A DNA stretch of 28,374 nucleotides from assembly GCA_017624795.1 (NCBI GenBank), contig JAGAMJ010000052.1:1-28374 (forward strand), given 5' to 3'. The notes beneath the pieces were generated by a model, which was not told the DNA's origin, ran no database searches, and saw only the letters and a list, made by a program, of their open reading frames with translations. The translations under genes and the position numbers were made by a program. Shown here piece after piece: positions 7,495 through 14,920 of this stretch (within the stretch, counting starts at the first letter, position 1; each line of letters opens with the position of its first letter). The DNA is from Clostridia bacterium. GTDB taxonomy: Bacteria; Bacillota; Clostridia; Oscillospirales; CAG-272.

Positions 7495-8316
7495 TTACTT
7501 GACCATATGTACATCGAGCTGCGGGAACGGTACCGAGATACCCGCTGCGTCAAACGCGGCAAGGACCTCCTCTTTGAGGTCGAAGTTCACGGGCCAATAA
7601 TCCGCCTGCTTCACCCACACACGGGTGACAAAATCAAGCGAGCTTGCACCGTGCTCCGAAAGGCGCACCATCGGTGCGGGGGTATCCAGAATCTCACTGT
7701 GCTTTGCGATCACGCCAAGAATGATTTCCTTAACCTTTTCCACGTCCGAGCCGTATGCCACCGAGAAGGTGAGGTCCAGACGTCTGGTTTCCTTGGTGCT
7801 GTAATTTGTGATATTCGAGGATGTTACCGTGCTGTTAGGAATGGTGATGACCTTGTTATCGGCCGTAGTCAGCTTAGTCGAGGTGATCTTGATCGACTCG
7901 ACAACGCCCGAAGTGCCGCCGATGTCAACAAAATCACCCTCCTCAAAGGGCTTTGTGACGACCAGCATGATGCCCGAAGCCAGATTCGAGATCACGCCCT
8001 GTACCGATAGCGAGATCGCCAAGGTCAGCACGCTGAAAATCGCGACAAGCGAGGTCGTGTCAACGCCAAGCGTCGCGAGCAAAATGATCACGTACAGGCA
8101 CACCAGCGCCGCCTTCACAAGCGACACAAGGAAGTTGCCCGCCGCGCCCTTCAGCTTGGACTTTTCGCCGTTGAGGAGCTTGCGAACGATCGAAACCGCC
8201 ACGCGGATAACGATCGCGCCAAGCACCAGCACCAGCACAAATCTGAGCACCGTGTGCCAATTTGCCATAACAGTGTTTTTCATTGTTTCCCACAGATTTA
8301 CAAGCCAATCTTTCAT
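7495..8316 (-). CDS. mscS: Small-conductance mechanosensitive channel, MscS family
   Basis: This is a protein of 273 residues, close to Escherichia coli MscS in size. It opens under membrane tension to release solutes during hypo-osmotic shock. Membrane segments lie at about 23-44, 62-83 and 88-120. The third runs into the family signature GVISNLASGIMLVV (107-120) and TKPFEEGDFVDI. Then come the beta domain (SGVVESI, TIPNSTV) and the C-terminal alpha/beta vestibule domain. The start codon is preceded by a perfect AGGAGG. It is a single-gene unit with promoter 8361-8389 and terminator 7449-7484. Confidence 0.95.
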   Translation of the reverse strand: MKDWLVNLWETMKNTVMANWHTVLRFVLVLVLGAIVIRVAVSIVRKLLNGEKSKLKGAAGNFLVSLVKAALVCLYVIILLATLGVDTTSLVAIFSVLTLAISLSVQGVISNLASGIMLVVTKPFEEGDFVDIGGTSGVVESIKITSTKLTTADNKVITIPNSTVTSSNITNYSTKETRRLDLTFSVAYGSDVEKVKEIILGVIAKHSEILDTPAPMVRLSEHGASSLDFVTRVWVKQADYWPVNFDLKEEVLAAFDAAGISVPFPQLDVHMVK

Positions 8317-8360
8317 ATTTTTCCTCCTTTTTACCGCGCATCGCGCGCTGCATTGTTTTT

Positions 8361-8389
8361 ATTATAATCCCTCGGTCGACAAATTGCAA
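8361..8389 (-). promoter_or_regulatory. Promoter for the MscS gene
   Basis: On the minus strand TTGCAA (8389-8384) is followed after 17 bases by TATAAT (8366-8361). Spacing and both hexamers match those at prfC and at 28186-28214. Confidence 0.78.
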
Positions 8390-8416
8390 GAGTCTTTTGT
8401 GAAATTTGACCGTGGC

Positions 8417-8454
8417 CCTCCAAGCGCCGAGTGAAAACGTTCGGCGCTTGGAGG
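8417..8454 (-). terminator. Perfect hairpin after asparagine synthase, lacking a T-run
   Basis: A 14-base-pair perfect stem (8417-8430 with 8441-8454) lies 18 bases past the stop of the synthase gene. The bases following it on the minus strand are not T-rich. It may therefore protect the 3' end, or end transcription with help, rather than act as a textbook terminator. Confidence 0.5.
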
Positions 8455-8471
8455 ATACGAAAGGCACCGAT

Positions 8472-10301
8472 TTACACCAATTTTACGTCATACATACGGA
8501 ACCAATCGTCAAGCTGGCACAGCCACGCGATCAGCTGCGGGCGCCCCATCAGCTGCCCGAACCAGGTGCCGTTTTCGCCGTCAAGCAGCTCCTGCAAGCG
8601 ACGGCGATTCACATACTCCGAAAGAAATCCCCCTTTTTGCGAAAGGCGTTCGCTTAGCATCTGCCGCACTCTTTTTTCATAGGCGGGGTTGTGTGTTTTG
8701 GGATAAGGACTCTTTTTGCGCCAAAGCACGCGGTCGGGCAGGTATCCCTGCATCGCGTGTCGCAATAGCGATTTTTCCACCCCGTTCCCGTACTTAATTG
8801 CCCAAGGAACGTTGAACACGTACTCCAAAATGCGATGATCGGCAAAGGGCACACGCACCTCCACGGCGCTATACATACTCATGCGGTCCTTGCGCGAGAG
8901 CAGATTCGCCATAAAATACCGCGTGGACAAAAAGGTGGCGATCCGTGCGGTGCGGTCGGCGTCGCACTCGCCGTCAAGCACGGGACATTCCTCGCAGCTC
9001 CTGCGGCAGACCTCTCGCAGATAGGCAAGCCCCTGTGCGGCGTGGGTGATGCTGTCATCAAACAGCCCGATACGGGTGGTCGGATCGTGCAGCCACGGGA
9101 AGAAGTCGCGATGAAGCATTTCGGGGCGGTAAAACCACGGATATCCCCCGAAAATTTCGTCCGAGCATTCGCCAGAAAGTAATACCGTGTGCCGCTTTTT
9201 GATCTCGCGGCAGAAATACAAGAGCGAGGAATCGATATCCGCCTGCCCCGGCAGATCGCGGGCAAGCGTCGCGTCGGTAAGCGCATTTGCCACCTCGTCG
9301 GTGGGTGCGGTCAGCACGGTGTGATCGGTACCCAGCGCCGCCGCAAGATCGGCGGCAAAGGCATCGTCCCCTTGCGGCTGAAACAGCGTCGCGTGAAAAT
9401 TTTCCTTGTTCCCTTCATATTCAAAGGAATAGGTCGAAAGCTGTCCGCCGCTCCCATGAATATGCTCCGCCGCCACCGCCGTGATCGCCGAGGAATCCAG
9501 CCCCCCCGACAATAGGACCGCCAGCGGCACGTCGCTGGAAAGCTGACGCTTCACGGCATCACAAAACCGCTCCCGTACCGTGGCGACGGCGGTAGCGGCA
9601 TCGTCACGGCATTCCCTTGCCGTGAGCTGCCAATAGCACCACTCCTCAAAGCCCTTCCTCGTCACGCGGGCGGCGTGTGCGGGCAGCAGCTCCCTCACGC
9701 CTTGGAACACGCCACTTCCCGGCAGCGTCACGGGCGTGAGGTAAAAGAGCTGCCACAGCCCCTCGCGGTCGATCGCGGGGGCGATCTCTTTGTGCGCGAA
9801 AAGCGCCTTTATCTCGGAAGCAAAATAAAAATTAGCCCCGGAACGGTAGTAAAAAAGCGGCTTTACGCCAAGACGGTCACGGGCAAAAAATACCTTTTCT
9901 TCCCTTGGATCGTACACGGCAAACGCGAAAATACCGTTGAGATGTTTGGGGCAGTCCTCGCCGTACAGAATATAGCTCCACAGCACGGTTTCGGTATCAC
10001 AGTCACTTTGAAAGACCGCGCCCTTGGCTGCAAGATCCAAGCGCAGCTCGCCCGAATTGTAGATCTCCCCATTATAAACAATGGTGTACCATTGTCCCCT
10101 GTAATGCGCGCGCATGGGCTGCGCGCCGCCTTTGGGATCCATCACAGCAAGCCGATTGTGATAAAGCCCCACGCCGGGAGCAAAAAACGCGCCGCTGGCA
10201 TCAGGGCCGCGGCGCGCAAGGCGCGCGCCTGCGGCGGCGACCTCCTCGCCCCGAACGGCACCGGGGTCCCTAAAATTTATCCACCCGTTGATCGAACACA
10301 T
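8472..10301 (-). CDS. asnB: Asparagine synthase (glutamine-hydrolysing)
   Basis: This 609-residue enzyme makes asparagine from aspartate, ATP and glutamine. The N-terminal glutaminase domain (about 1-210) has the catalytic Cys2 right after the initiator Met, Arg50-Leu-Ala-Val, and the YNGEIYN loop at 76-82. The synthetase domain has the PP-loop SGGLDSS at 265-271 and later the LLSGECSDEIFGGYPWF block. The N-terminus reads MCSI instead of the more common MCGI. The start has a GAGGTGAGG ribosome site. It is divergent from the spoVM pair, and a mother-cell-type CATACGCTA lies about 15 bases upstream of its start. Bacillus subtilis has a sporulation-expressed paralogue, AsnO, so a sporulation role is possible but inferred. 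Confidence 0.95.
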   Translation of the reverse strand: MCSINGWINFRDPGAVRGEEVAAAGARLARRGPDASGAFFAPGVGLYHNRLAVMDPKGGAQPMRAHYRGQWYTIVYNGEIYNSGELRLDLAAKGAVFQSDCDTETVLWSYILYGEDCPKHLNGIFAFAVYDPREEKVFFARDRLGVKPLFYYRSGANFYFASEIKALFAHKEIAPAIDREGLWQLFYLTPVTLPGSGVFQGVRELLPAHAARVTRKGFEEWCYWQLTARECRDDAATAVATVRERFCDAVKRQLSSDVPLAVLLSGGLDSSAITAVAAEHIHGSGGQLSTYSFEYEGNKENFHATLFQPQGDDAFAADLAAALGTDHTVLTAPTDEVANALTDATLARDLPGQADIDSSLLYFCREIKKRHTVLLSGECSDEIFGGYPWFYRPEMLHRDFFPWLHDPTTRIGLFDDSITHAAQGLAYLREVCRRSCEECPVLDGECDADRTARIATFLSTRYFMANLLSRKDRMSMYSAVEVRVPFADHRILEYVFNVPWAIKYGNGVEKSLLRHAMQGYLPDRVLWRKKSPYPKTHNPAYEKRVRQMLSERLSQKGGFLSEYVNRRRLQELLDGENGTWFGQLMGRPQLIAWLCQLDDWFRMYDVKLV

Positions 10302-10315
10302 ATTTCCTCACCTCA

Positions 10316-10330
10316 CTCATAGCGTATGAG
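10316..10330. promoter_or_regulatory. Palindrome between asnB and the spoVM pair
   Basis: CTCATA and TATGAG are perfect inverted repeats around GCG. The site reads CATANNNTA on both strands, the -10 pattern of mother-cell sigma factors E and K. It could be an operator or a -10 element for asnB. No convincing sigma-A promoter for asnB is visible. Confidence 0.35.
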
Positions 10331-10348
10331 CGTTTTTCAAGGGCGGTG

Positions 10349-10357
10349 CATATCCTA
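10349..10357 (+). promoter_or_regulatory. Possible sigma-E/sigma-K -10 element for the spoVM pair
   Basis: CATATCCTA fits CATANNNTA exactly and lies just before the ribosome site at 10365-10371. No good -35 match is visible and no sigma-A promoter is present in this short gap. Expression of spoVM in the mother cell is established in Bacillus subtilis, which makes this reading reasonable but unproven. Confidence 0.35.
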
Positions 10358-10379
10358 TTAGCAAAAGGAGGTGTCGCCT

Positions 10380-10550
10380 TTGCTGCCCATCGTATCAGAA
10401 CAAAAAAACGCCCGTCTGCTGACCGCCTTCGGCGCAGGTGTGGTGTGTGCGCTGATCCTGCCCAGAGCATTTTTCTGTTTCCTTGGAGCGTCTGTCCTGC
10501 TTGCCGTAGGAATTTCTCTTTCCCAAACCCAACATAGTAAGGAGTGCTGA
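10380..10550 (+). CDS. Small two-helix membrane protein upstream of spoVM
   Basis: This is a 56-residue ORF with a TTG start, eight bases after a perfect AAAGGAGG (10364-10371). An in-frame GTG at 10371 is too close to that site. The protein has a short polar head (MLPIVSEQKN), two hydrophobic stretches (about 13-28 and 31-47) joined by Pro-Arg, and a short polar tail ending in Cys. This suggests a membrane hairpin. Its stop codon is two bases before the spoVM start, and the spoVM ribosome site lies inside its last codons, so the two are probably translationally coupled. I do not recognise a family. By position it may act with SpoVM at the forespore membrane or in coat assembly; that is inference. 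Confidence 0.7.
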   Translation: MLPIVSEQKNARLLTAFGAGVVCALILPRAFFCFLGASVLLAVGISLSQTQHSKEC

Positions 10551-10552
10551 TT

Positions 10553-10633
10553 ATGAAGATCGTTCTGATGAGATCCCCCGGCTTTTTAGCTCCGCTGCTG
10601 CGTCGTATATTCCACGTTCCGCGCCGCAAATAA
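10553..10633 (+). CDS. spoVM: Stage V sporulation protein SpoVM
   Basis: This is a 26-residue ORF, exactly the length of Bacillus subtilis SpoVM. It begins MKIVLMRSPGFLAPLL and ends RRK. Lys2, Pro9, Phe11 and Leu12 sit at the same positions as in the Bacillus protein, and the rest forms a basic amphipathic helix. SpoVM inserts into the outer forespore membrane, senses its positive curvature, and anchors SpoIVA to start coat assembly. Pro9 is known to matter for this localisation. The ribosome site is GGAG at 10541-10544. In Bacillus spoVM follows thiN on the same strand; here it faces thiN. The gene indicates an endospore-forming host. Confidence 0.9.
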   Translation: MKIVLMRSPGFLAPLLRRIFHVPRRK

Positions 10634-10654
10634 GGCATAGCGGGTGCTTTTTTT
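10621..10654 (+). terminator. Intrinsic terminator of the spoVM pair
   Basis: The last codons of spoVM (from 10621, GCGCCGC) can pair with GCGGGTGC (10640-10647) with one bulge and one wobble pair. Seven T residues follow at 10648-10654. Confidence 0.55.
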
Positions 10655-10659
10655 CAAAG

Positions 10660-10699
10660 CAAAAGCGCGGTCTGCGAAATTTCGCAGACCGCGCTTTTG
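10660..10699. terminator. Two-way terminator between thiN and spoVM
   Basis: A perfect 40-base palindrome with AAAAGCGCGG arms lies 6 bases past the thiN stop, between the convergent thiN and spoVM genes. It ends the large leftward operon. Confidence 0.8.
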
Positions 10700-10705
10700 T
10701 GACGT

Positions 10706-11326
10706 TTATTTCGATTCGATGATATAAATACTGCCCTTTTTCACGCAGATGAAGGCGCAGTTGCCCGTGAGCTCGTTGCTCACGGCGAACTGATGCGCGC
10801 GGGCAAGCTTCGCGTTTTTGAGCGGATACTTGACGCCGTCGATCTCAACGCCCTTGACGACCTTGTCCGCGGCAAGCAGGGACAGGTACGTGTACGCGCC
10901 GCGTGGGATCAGGGTGCTGCCGTTTCGAAGGAAACGCGCACGGTTGAAGCCGTCGGTGATGACACCGTGGCAGCCAAGATCTGCAAGATGCTCCAAGATA
11001 CCGAGGTTAGAGAGCGTGTGGTCGAGCCGCCCCGAAAGCCCACCGATGATCACGATGTCGCGCGCGCCCTTGGAGAGCGCAAGCTCGACGGCAAGCTGGG
11101 TGTCGGTCAGGTCCTTTTCGACGGGAACTCTATAAATCTCCACCCCGTCCGGCACCTTTTTTTCTTTGATCGAATCAAGATCCCCCACAAGGATCGACGG
11201 CTTTTCACCAAGTGCTTTGGCGTTGTCAAAGCCGCTGTCTGCGGCGATCAAAAGATCGTCACCCTTGGGGTGATCGGTGATGCCCGCGGCATCGATCGCG
11301 CCGCCCACGTATATGTATGCTCTCAC
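10706..11326 (-). CDS. thiN: Thiamine pyrophosphokinase
   Basis: This is a protein of 206 residues that converts thiamine to thiamine pyrophosphate with ATP. The family motifs are present: AADSGFDNA, GDLDS, the EKDLTDTQLAVE block and GLSGRLDHTLSNL, with a C-terminal SNE. I chose the GTG start at 11326: it overlaps the rsgA stop as GTGA and has GGAG nine bases upstream. The alternative ATG at 11341 lacks a ribosome site. It is the last gene of the large operon. In Bacillus subtilis rpe separates rsgA from thiN; here there is no rpe. Confidence 0.93.
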   Translation of the reverse strand: MRAYIYVGGAIDAAGITDHPKGDDLLIAADSGFDNAKALGEKPSILVGDLDSIKEKKVPDGVEIYRVPVEKDLTDTQLAVELALSKGARDIVIIGGLSGRLDHTLSNLGILEHLADLGCHGVITDGFNRARFLRNGSTLIPRGAYTYLSLLAADKVVKGVEIDGVKYPLKNAKLARAHQFAVSNELTGNCAFICVKKGSIYIIESK

Positions 11327-12309
11327 GGTTTGTGGCTCCATTCGTGCTTATTTTTCAGCGCGTCAAACATAGCAACAAAGCTTTGGTGGCGGCTTTGCGG
11401 GATCGCGCCCTCCCTTACCGCCGCAAGGATCGCGCAGCCCTCCTCGCGGGTATGAGTACATTTCTTGTAGCGACACTGACCATTGTAAGGCGCGAATTCG
11501 CGCATGGTAGAGGGCAGATCGTCACGGTTAAAGAACTCAAAGCGCACGAAATCCAGCATACTGAACCCGGGTGTATCGGCAATATATGCATCGCAGGGCG
11601 CTTCAATGGGGTATAGCTCGACGCGTCTTGTGGTGTGCTTTCCGCGTTCAATGCGGCGGCTGATCTCGCCCGTTTGCAGCGAAAGATCGGGAAACAAAGC
11701 ATTCAACAAAGTGGATTTTCCGACACCCGAAGCGCCCGCAAACGCGGCGGTCTTACCTGCCAAATGCTCATCAATAAAGAGCCGCAATTCCCCAACGCCC
11801 TTGCCTGTCGTGGCGGATAGTAAAAAGGCGGAAAAGCCCGAAACGGTATAAGTTTTTTGCAGTTCCTCGGCGTATTCGGGGGCAACGTCACACTTGCCGA
11901 TCACGATCACGGGCTCGATGCCGTTATGCTCGGCGATCGAGATCAGCTTGTCCACCGTTTCAAGTGAGGGTGCGGGGTGAGCGGCGGCAAAGGTGATAAA
12001 CAGATAGTCAAGATTTGCCATAGGCGGGCGGATCAGGGCGTTTCTGCGGGGCAAGATCTCCTCAATAACGATGCCTCCGCCGTCGGCAAACGAGCAGACA
12101 CTTCCCGCTTCGTCGCGCCCGAGCGCACTCTCGTCAAAGGAAACGCGTACCGTGTCACCCACCAGGGGCTTTACCCCCTCGTGGCGGAAATTTCCCTTGG
12201 CACGGGCGGTCACGCTCTGCCCCGAAAGCGGCGTTTCGCCCGCTTGCAGCGCGATCTCATAAAGCCCGCCAACACCCCTGATCAGTTTTCCTACTTCTTC
12301 GTATTGCAT
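11323..12309 (-). CDS. rsgA: Ribosome small-subunit maturation GTPase RsgA
   Basis: This is a protein of 328 residues. The start MQYEEVGKLI is chosen because AGGAAAG lies about ten bases upstream; a longer frame would run into the small gene before it. It has an N-terminal OB-fold (about 1-85). A circularly permuted GTPase domain follows, with G4 first (GKCD at 138-141), then P-loop GASGVGKST (192-200) and DTPGF (245-249). A zinc knuckle comes last (Cys279, Cys284, His286, Cys292). It matures the 30S subunit late in assembly. The G4 motif is GKCD where N/TKxD is usual. Its stop overlaps thiN by four bases. Confidence 0.97.
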   Translation of the reverse strand: MQYEEVGKLIRGVGGLYEIALQAGETPLSGQSVTARAKGNFRHEGVKPLVGDTVRVSFDESALGRDEAGSVCSFADGGGIVIEEILPRRNALIRPPMANLDYLFITFAAAHPAPSLETVDKLISIAEHNGIEPVIVIGKCDVAPEYAEELQKTYTVSGFSAFLLSATTGKGVGELRLFIDEHLAGKTAAFAGASGVGKSTLLNALFPDLSLQTGEISRRIERGKHTTRRVELYPIEAPCDAYIADTPGFSMLDFVRFEFFNRDDLPSTMREFAPYNGQCRYKKCTHTREEGCAILAAVREGAIPQSRHQSFVAMFDALKNKHEWSHKP

Positions 12310-12328
12310 CGTTTCTTTCCTGTTCAAA

Positions 12329-12490
12329 TTAAAATATGAAGGCAAAAATGCTGTCAAGCAATCCCAAGGCAAACAGCGTCACCACCGTGACCGTGAGCAG
12401 CGCCAGCGCCGCGATCAGATTGGCGACCACAAGCCGCTTTACCGTGCTTTTCTTCTTGCTTTTTTCTTTGCGTTTCGTTTTTTTCGACAT
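12329..12490 (-). CDS. Small basic single-pass membrane protein between rlmN and rsgA
   Basis: This 53-residue ORF begins MSKKTKRKEKSKKKST, followed by one or two hydrophobic stretches (about 20-42 and 46-53). The ribosome site AAAGGA lies about ten bases upstream, and rsgA starts 19 bases after the stop. The coding frame, ribosome site and operon spacing support a real gene. The lysine-rich head should stay in the cytoplasm by the positive-inside rule and could touch nucleic acid or ribosomes. I do not recognise a family. It occupies the place where prpC and prkC (phosphatase and PASTA kinase) lie in many Firmicutes. Confidence 0.75.
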   Translation of the reverse strand: MSKKTKRKEKSKKKSTVKRLVVANLIAALALLTVTVVTLFALGLLDSIFAFIF

Positions 12491-12542
12491 AGAGCAGGAT
12501 CCTTTCAAAAACTGCTCTTATCTTACCCGTTTTGGGGGATAT

Positions 12543-13607
12543 TCATTCTTTTGCCGCCTTTTCGGCGGTTTCCTTTCGCAGCTGTCCGCACGAGGCGTTG
12601 ATATCCGCACCCAAGGTGCGGCGGACCGTCGCACGGATCCCGTTTTTCTCCAAAATCGCGGCGAACGCCTTCACTGCCCTTGCACCCGAGCGCACAAATC
12701 CGCTTTCCTTCACCTCGTTGACGGGGATCAGGTTGACGTGAATGGGCATCGACTCCTGCCGTGTTCGCAAGCTGCGGTTGAGGAGCAGCGCGAGCTTTTC
12801 GGCGTCCTCGCGCGAGTCATTTTTGCCCGCGATCAGTGTATATTCAAAGGAAATACGCCTGCCCGTTGCCACAAAATAGCGTTTGCAAGACGCAAGCAGG
12901 GCGGCGACGTTGTATTTGCGGTTGATCGGCATGATCGCCGAGCGCGTTTCGTCGTCAGCGGCGTGTAGCGAGATCGACAGCGTGATGGGCAGCTTCAACT
13001 CGGCAAGACGGTCGATGCGATCGACAAGCCCACAGGTGGAAAGCGAAATGTGACGGTAACCGATGTTAAGCCCCTCGGGGCAGTTCACAAGCGCAAGAAA
13101 GCGCACAACGGCATCAAAATTATCCAATGGCTCGCCAATACCCATCATCACGATGCCGCCGATGATCTTGCCCGAATCCTTCGCGGCGGCGATCACCTGT
13201 CCCAGCAGCTCGCCCGCGGTAAGGTTGCGCACCTTGCCGCCAATGGTCGAGGCACAGAATTTGCACCCCATATTACACCCGACCTGTGTGGAGATGCAAA
13301 TGGTCAGCCCATGCTCGTACTGCATCAGCACGCTCTCGACGCAGTTGCCGTCGGCAAGCTCAAACAGATACTTGATCGTGCCGTCAAGGGCGGAAACAAG
13401 CTTGCGCTTGACCTTTGGCAAGTGGTAATCCGTGACCTCGGCAAGCCGCTCGCGCGTGAGCTTGCCGATATTGGTCATTTGTGCGGGGGACAGCCCCTTA
13501 TGTAATTGGGGGAAGATCTGCCCCGCGCGGTATTTCGGCTCTCCGATCGATACAAGCAGCTCTTGCAGCTCGACGGGGGAGAGCGCCAATAGTTCAACTT
13601 TTTCCAT
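12543..13607 (-). CDS. rlmN: 23S rRNA A2503 / tRNA A37 C2-methyltransferase RlmN
   Basis: This is a radical SAM enzyme of 354 residues. The iron-sulfur cluster motif CNMGCKFC gives ligands Cys111, Cys115 and Cys118. The essential Cys of the carrier/methyl transfer step is in NASCGQLR (Cys340). The methylation improves decoding accuracy and shapes the peptidyl-transferase exit region. The N-terminal helical domain has the usual YRAGQIFPQLHKG phrase. Its start overlaps the rsmB stop by one base, so the two are coupled. Confidence 0.98.
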   Translation of the reverse strand: MEKVELLALSPVELQELLVSIGEPKYRAGQIFPQLHKGLSPAQMTNIGKLTRERLAEVTDYHLPKVKRKLVSALDGTIKYLFELADGNCVESVLMQYEHGLTICISTQVGCNMGCKFCASTIGGKVRNLTAGELLGQVIAAAKDSGKIIGGIVMMGIGEPLDNFDAVVRFLALVNCPEGLNIGYRHISLSTCGLVDRIDRLAELKLPITLSISLHAADDETRSAIMPINRKYNVAALLASCKRYFVATGRRISFEYTLIAGKNDSREDAEKLALLLNRSLRTRQESMPIHVNLIPVNEVKESGFVRSGARAVKAFAAILEKNGIRATVRRTLGADINASCGQLRKETAEKAAKE

Positions 13608-14920
13608 TACGTGTTATCCTTTTTGCGCAATTTTGCGATAAAAAAGCCATCGGTGCCGTGGGTATCGGGCGCAAGCGTCACCATACCCTCAAACACCGCC
13701 TCACCGACCGTGAAGGGCTCGATCGAAAATTCAGAGTGACGGTTCAGAAACGCCTGCACCTGCACTTCGTTTTCATCGACGAGAAGCGTACAGGTGGAAT
13801 AGACCAGCACACCGCCATTCTTTACGCAACGGGCGGCGCTTTCCAAAATTGCCGCCTGCACAGGCACAAGCCCCGCCGCAAGCGAAAAATCCTTATAGCG
13901 TATGTCGGGTTTTTTGGCAAGCACGCCGTAGCCCGAGCAGGGCACGTCGCAGATCACGCGATCAAACTGCCCCAAAATCTCGGGGTCTGCCCCCCTTGCG
14001 TCTGCGGCGGCTGCGGTGATATTGGAAAGCCCCAATTTTTCGGCGCCGCGGCGAATGAGGGAAATTTTGTTTTCGTGCAGGTCAAAGCTTTTGACCTCGC
14101 CCGTGTTTGCCATACAAAGCGCAGCGCCAAAGGACTTGGAGCCGGGGGCTGCACAAAGGTCAAGCACACGCTCGTTTTCTTTCGCACCAAGCGCCTCGAC
14201 GCAGATCTGCGACGCCTCGTCCTGCACGAAGCAATCCCCCGCTTCAAGTGCCCCCGAAACGGCGGAAAGATCGTCAAAACGCACCCCGTTGGGGGCGATA
14301 TTCACGGCAACGCCGCCAAATTTCTCGACAAATCCTTCCCTTGTATAGCGCAACGTGTTTACCCGTACCGTCACGCCCTTAACGCGCTCAAACGCGGCAA
14401 GGATCGACGCGGCGCGCGCAAAGCCGTAGCTTCGCACAAGCGCCTCGGCAAGTGCTTCGGGCACCGAGTAGCGCACCGAAAGGTGGCGTATGGGCTCGTT
14501 TTTTTCATCGGGGTAACTGACCTTTTTTCCGTTTCGGCAAAACGAACGCAAAACGGCATTGACAAAGCCCTTGCTGCGCCTTGGCGTTTGCTCCACCGCC
14601 TCGTGGATCGCGGCATGATCGGGAATTCGGTCAAAATACAAAAGCTGTGCAAGCCCCATTCGCAGGATCATACGCACGCGTTGCTCAATGGCGGCGGGTG
14701 CGATCGAGGAAAGCCCGTTGATGACATGATCCAGCGTGATGCGATGCTCGATCACGCTATAAAAAAGCGCCGTACAAAGGGCTTTATCCACCCCCGACAT
14801 CGCGCGCTCGCGCGTGAGGGCACTGTCCAGCGCAAGGTTTGCGTATTGCCCCGCCGCCTCACAACGCAGCAGCAGCTCCAAGGCAAGCGCACGGGGATCG
14901 CCCGCATCGGTACGCATCAT
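13607..14920 (-). CDS. rsmB: 16S rRNA m5C967 methyltransferase RsmB
   Basis: This is a protein of 437 residues. An N-terminal NusB-like helical domain (about 1-140) is joined to a Rossmann SAM-dependent methyltransferase. Visible motifs are DLCAAPGSKSF for SAM binding, DVPCSGYG and YSTCTL; the two cysteines are the release and catalytic residues of the m5C RNA methyltransferase family. The gene overlaps the upstream peptidase gene by four bases (ATGA). A second Met directly follows the first, so the exact start could be one codon later. Confidence 0.96.
   Translation of the reverse strand: MMRTDAGDPRALALELLLRCEAAGQYANLALDSALTRERAMSGVDKALCTALFYSVIEHRITLDHVINGLSSIAPAAIEQRVRMILRMGLAQLLYFDRIPDHAAIHEAVEQTPRRSKGFVNAVLRSFCRNGKKVSYPDEKNEPIRHLSVRYSVPEALAEALVRSYGFARAASILAAFERVKGVTVRVNTLRYTREGFVEKFGGVAVNIAPNGVRFDDLSAVSGALEAGDCFVQDEASQICVEALGAKENERVLDLCAAPGSKSFGAALCMANTGEVKSFDLHENKISLIRRGAEKLGLSNITAAAADARGADPEILGQFDRVICDVPCSGYGVLAKKPDIRYKDFSLAAGLVPVQAAILESAARCVKNGGVLVYSTCTLLVDENEVQVQAFLNRHSEFSIEPFTVGEAVFEGMVTLAPDTHGTDGFFIAKLRKKDNT

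Noticed and set aside
4277..7600. A 1107-codon open frame on the + strand
   Set aside because: It runs opposite the WG-repeat gene and prfC, has no ribosome site, and its translation resembles no protein family. It is a by-product of GC-rich codon use on the other strand.
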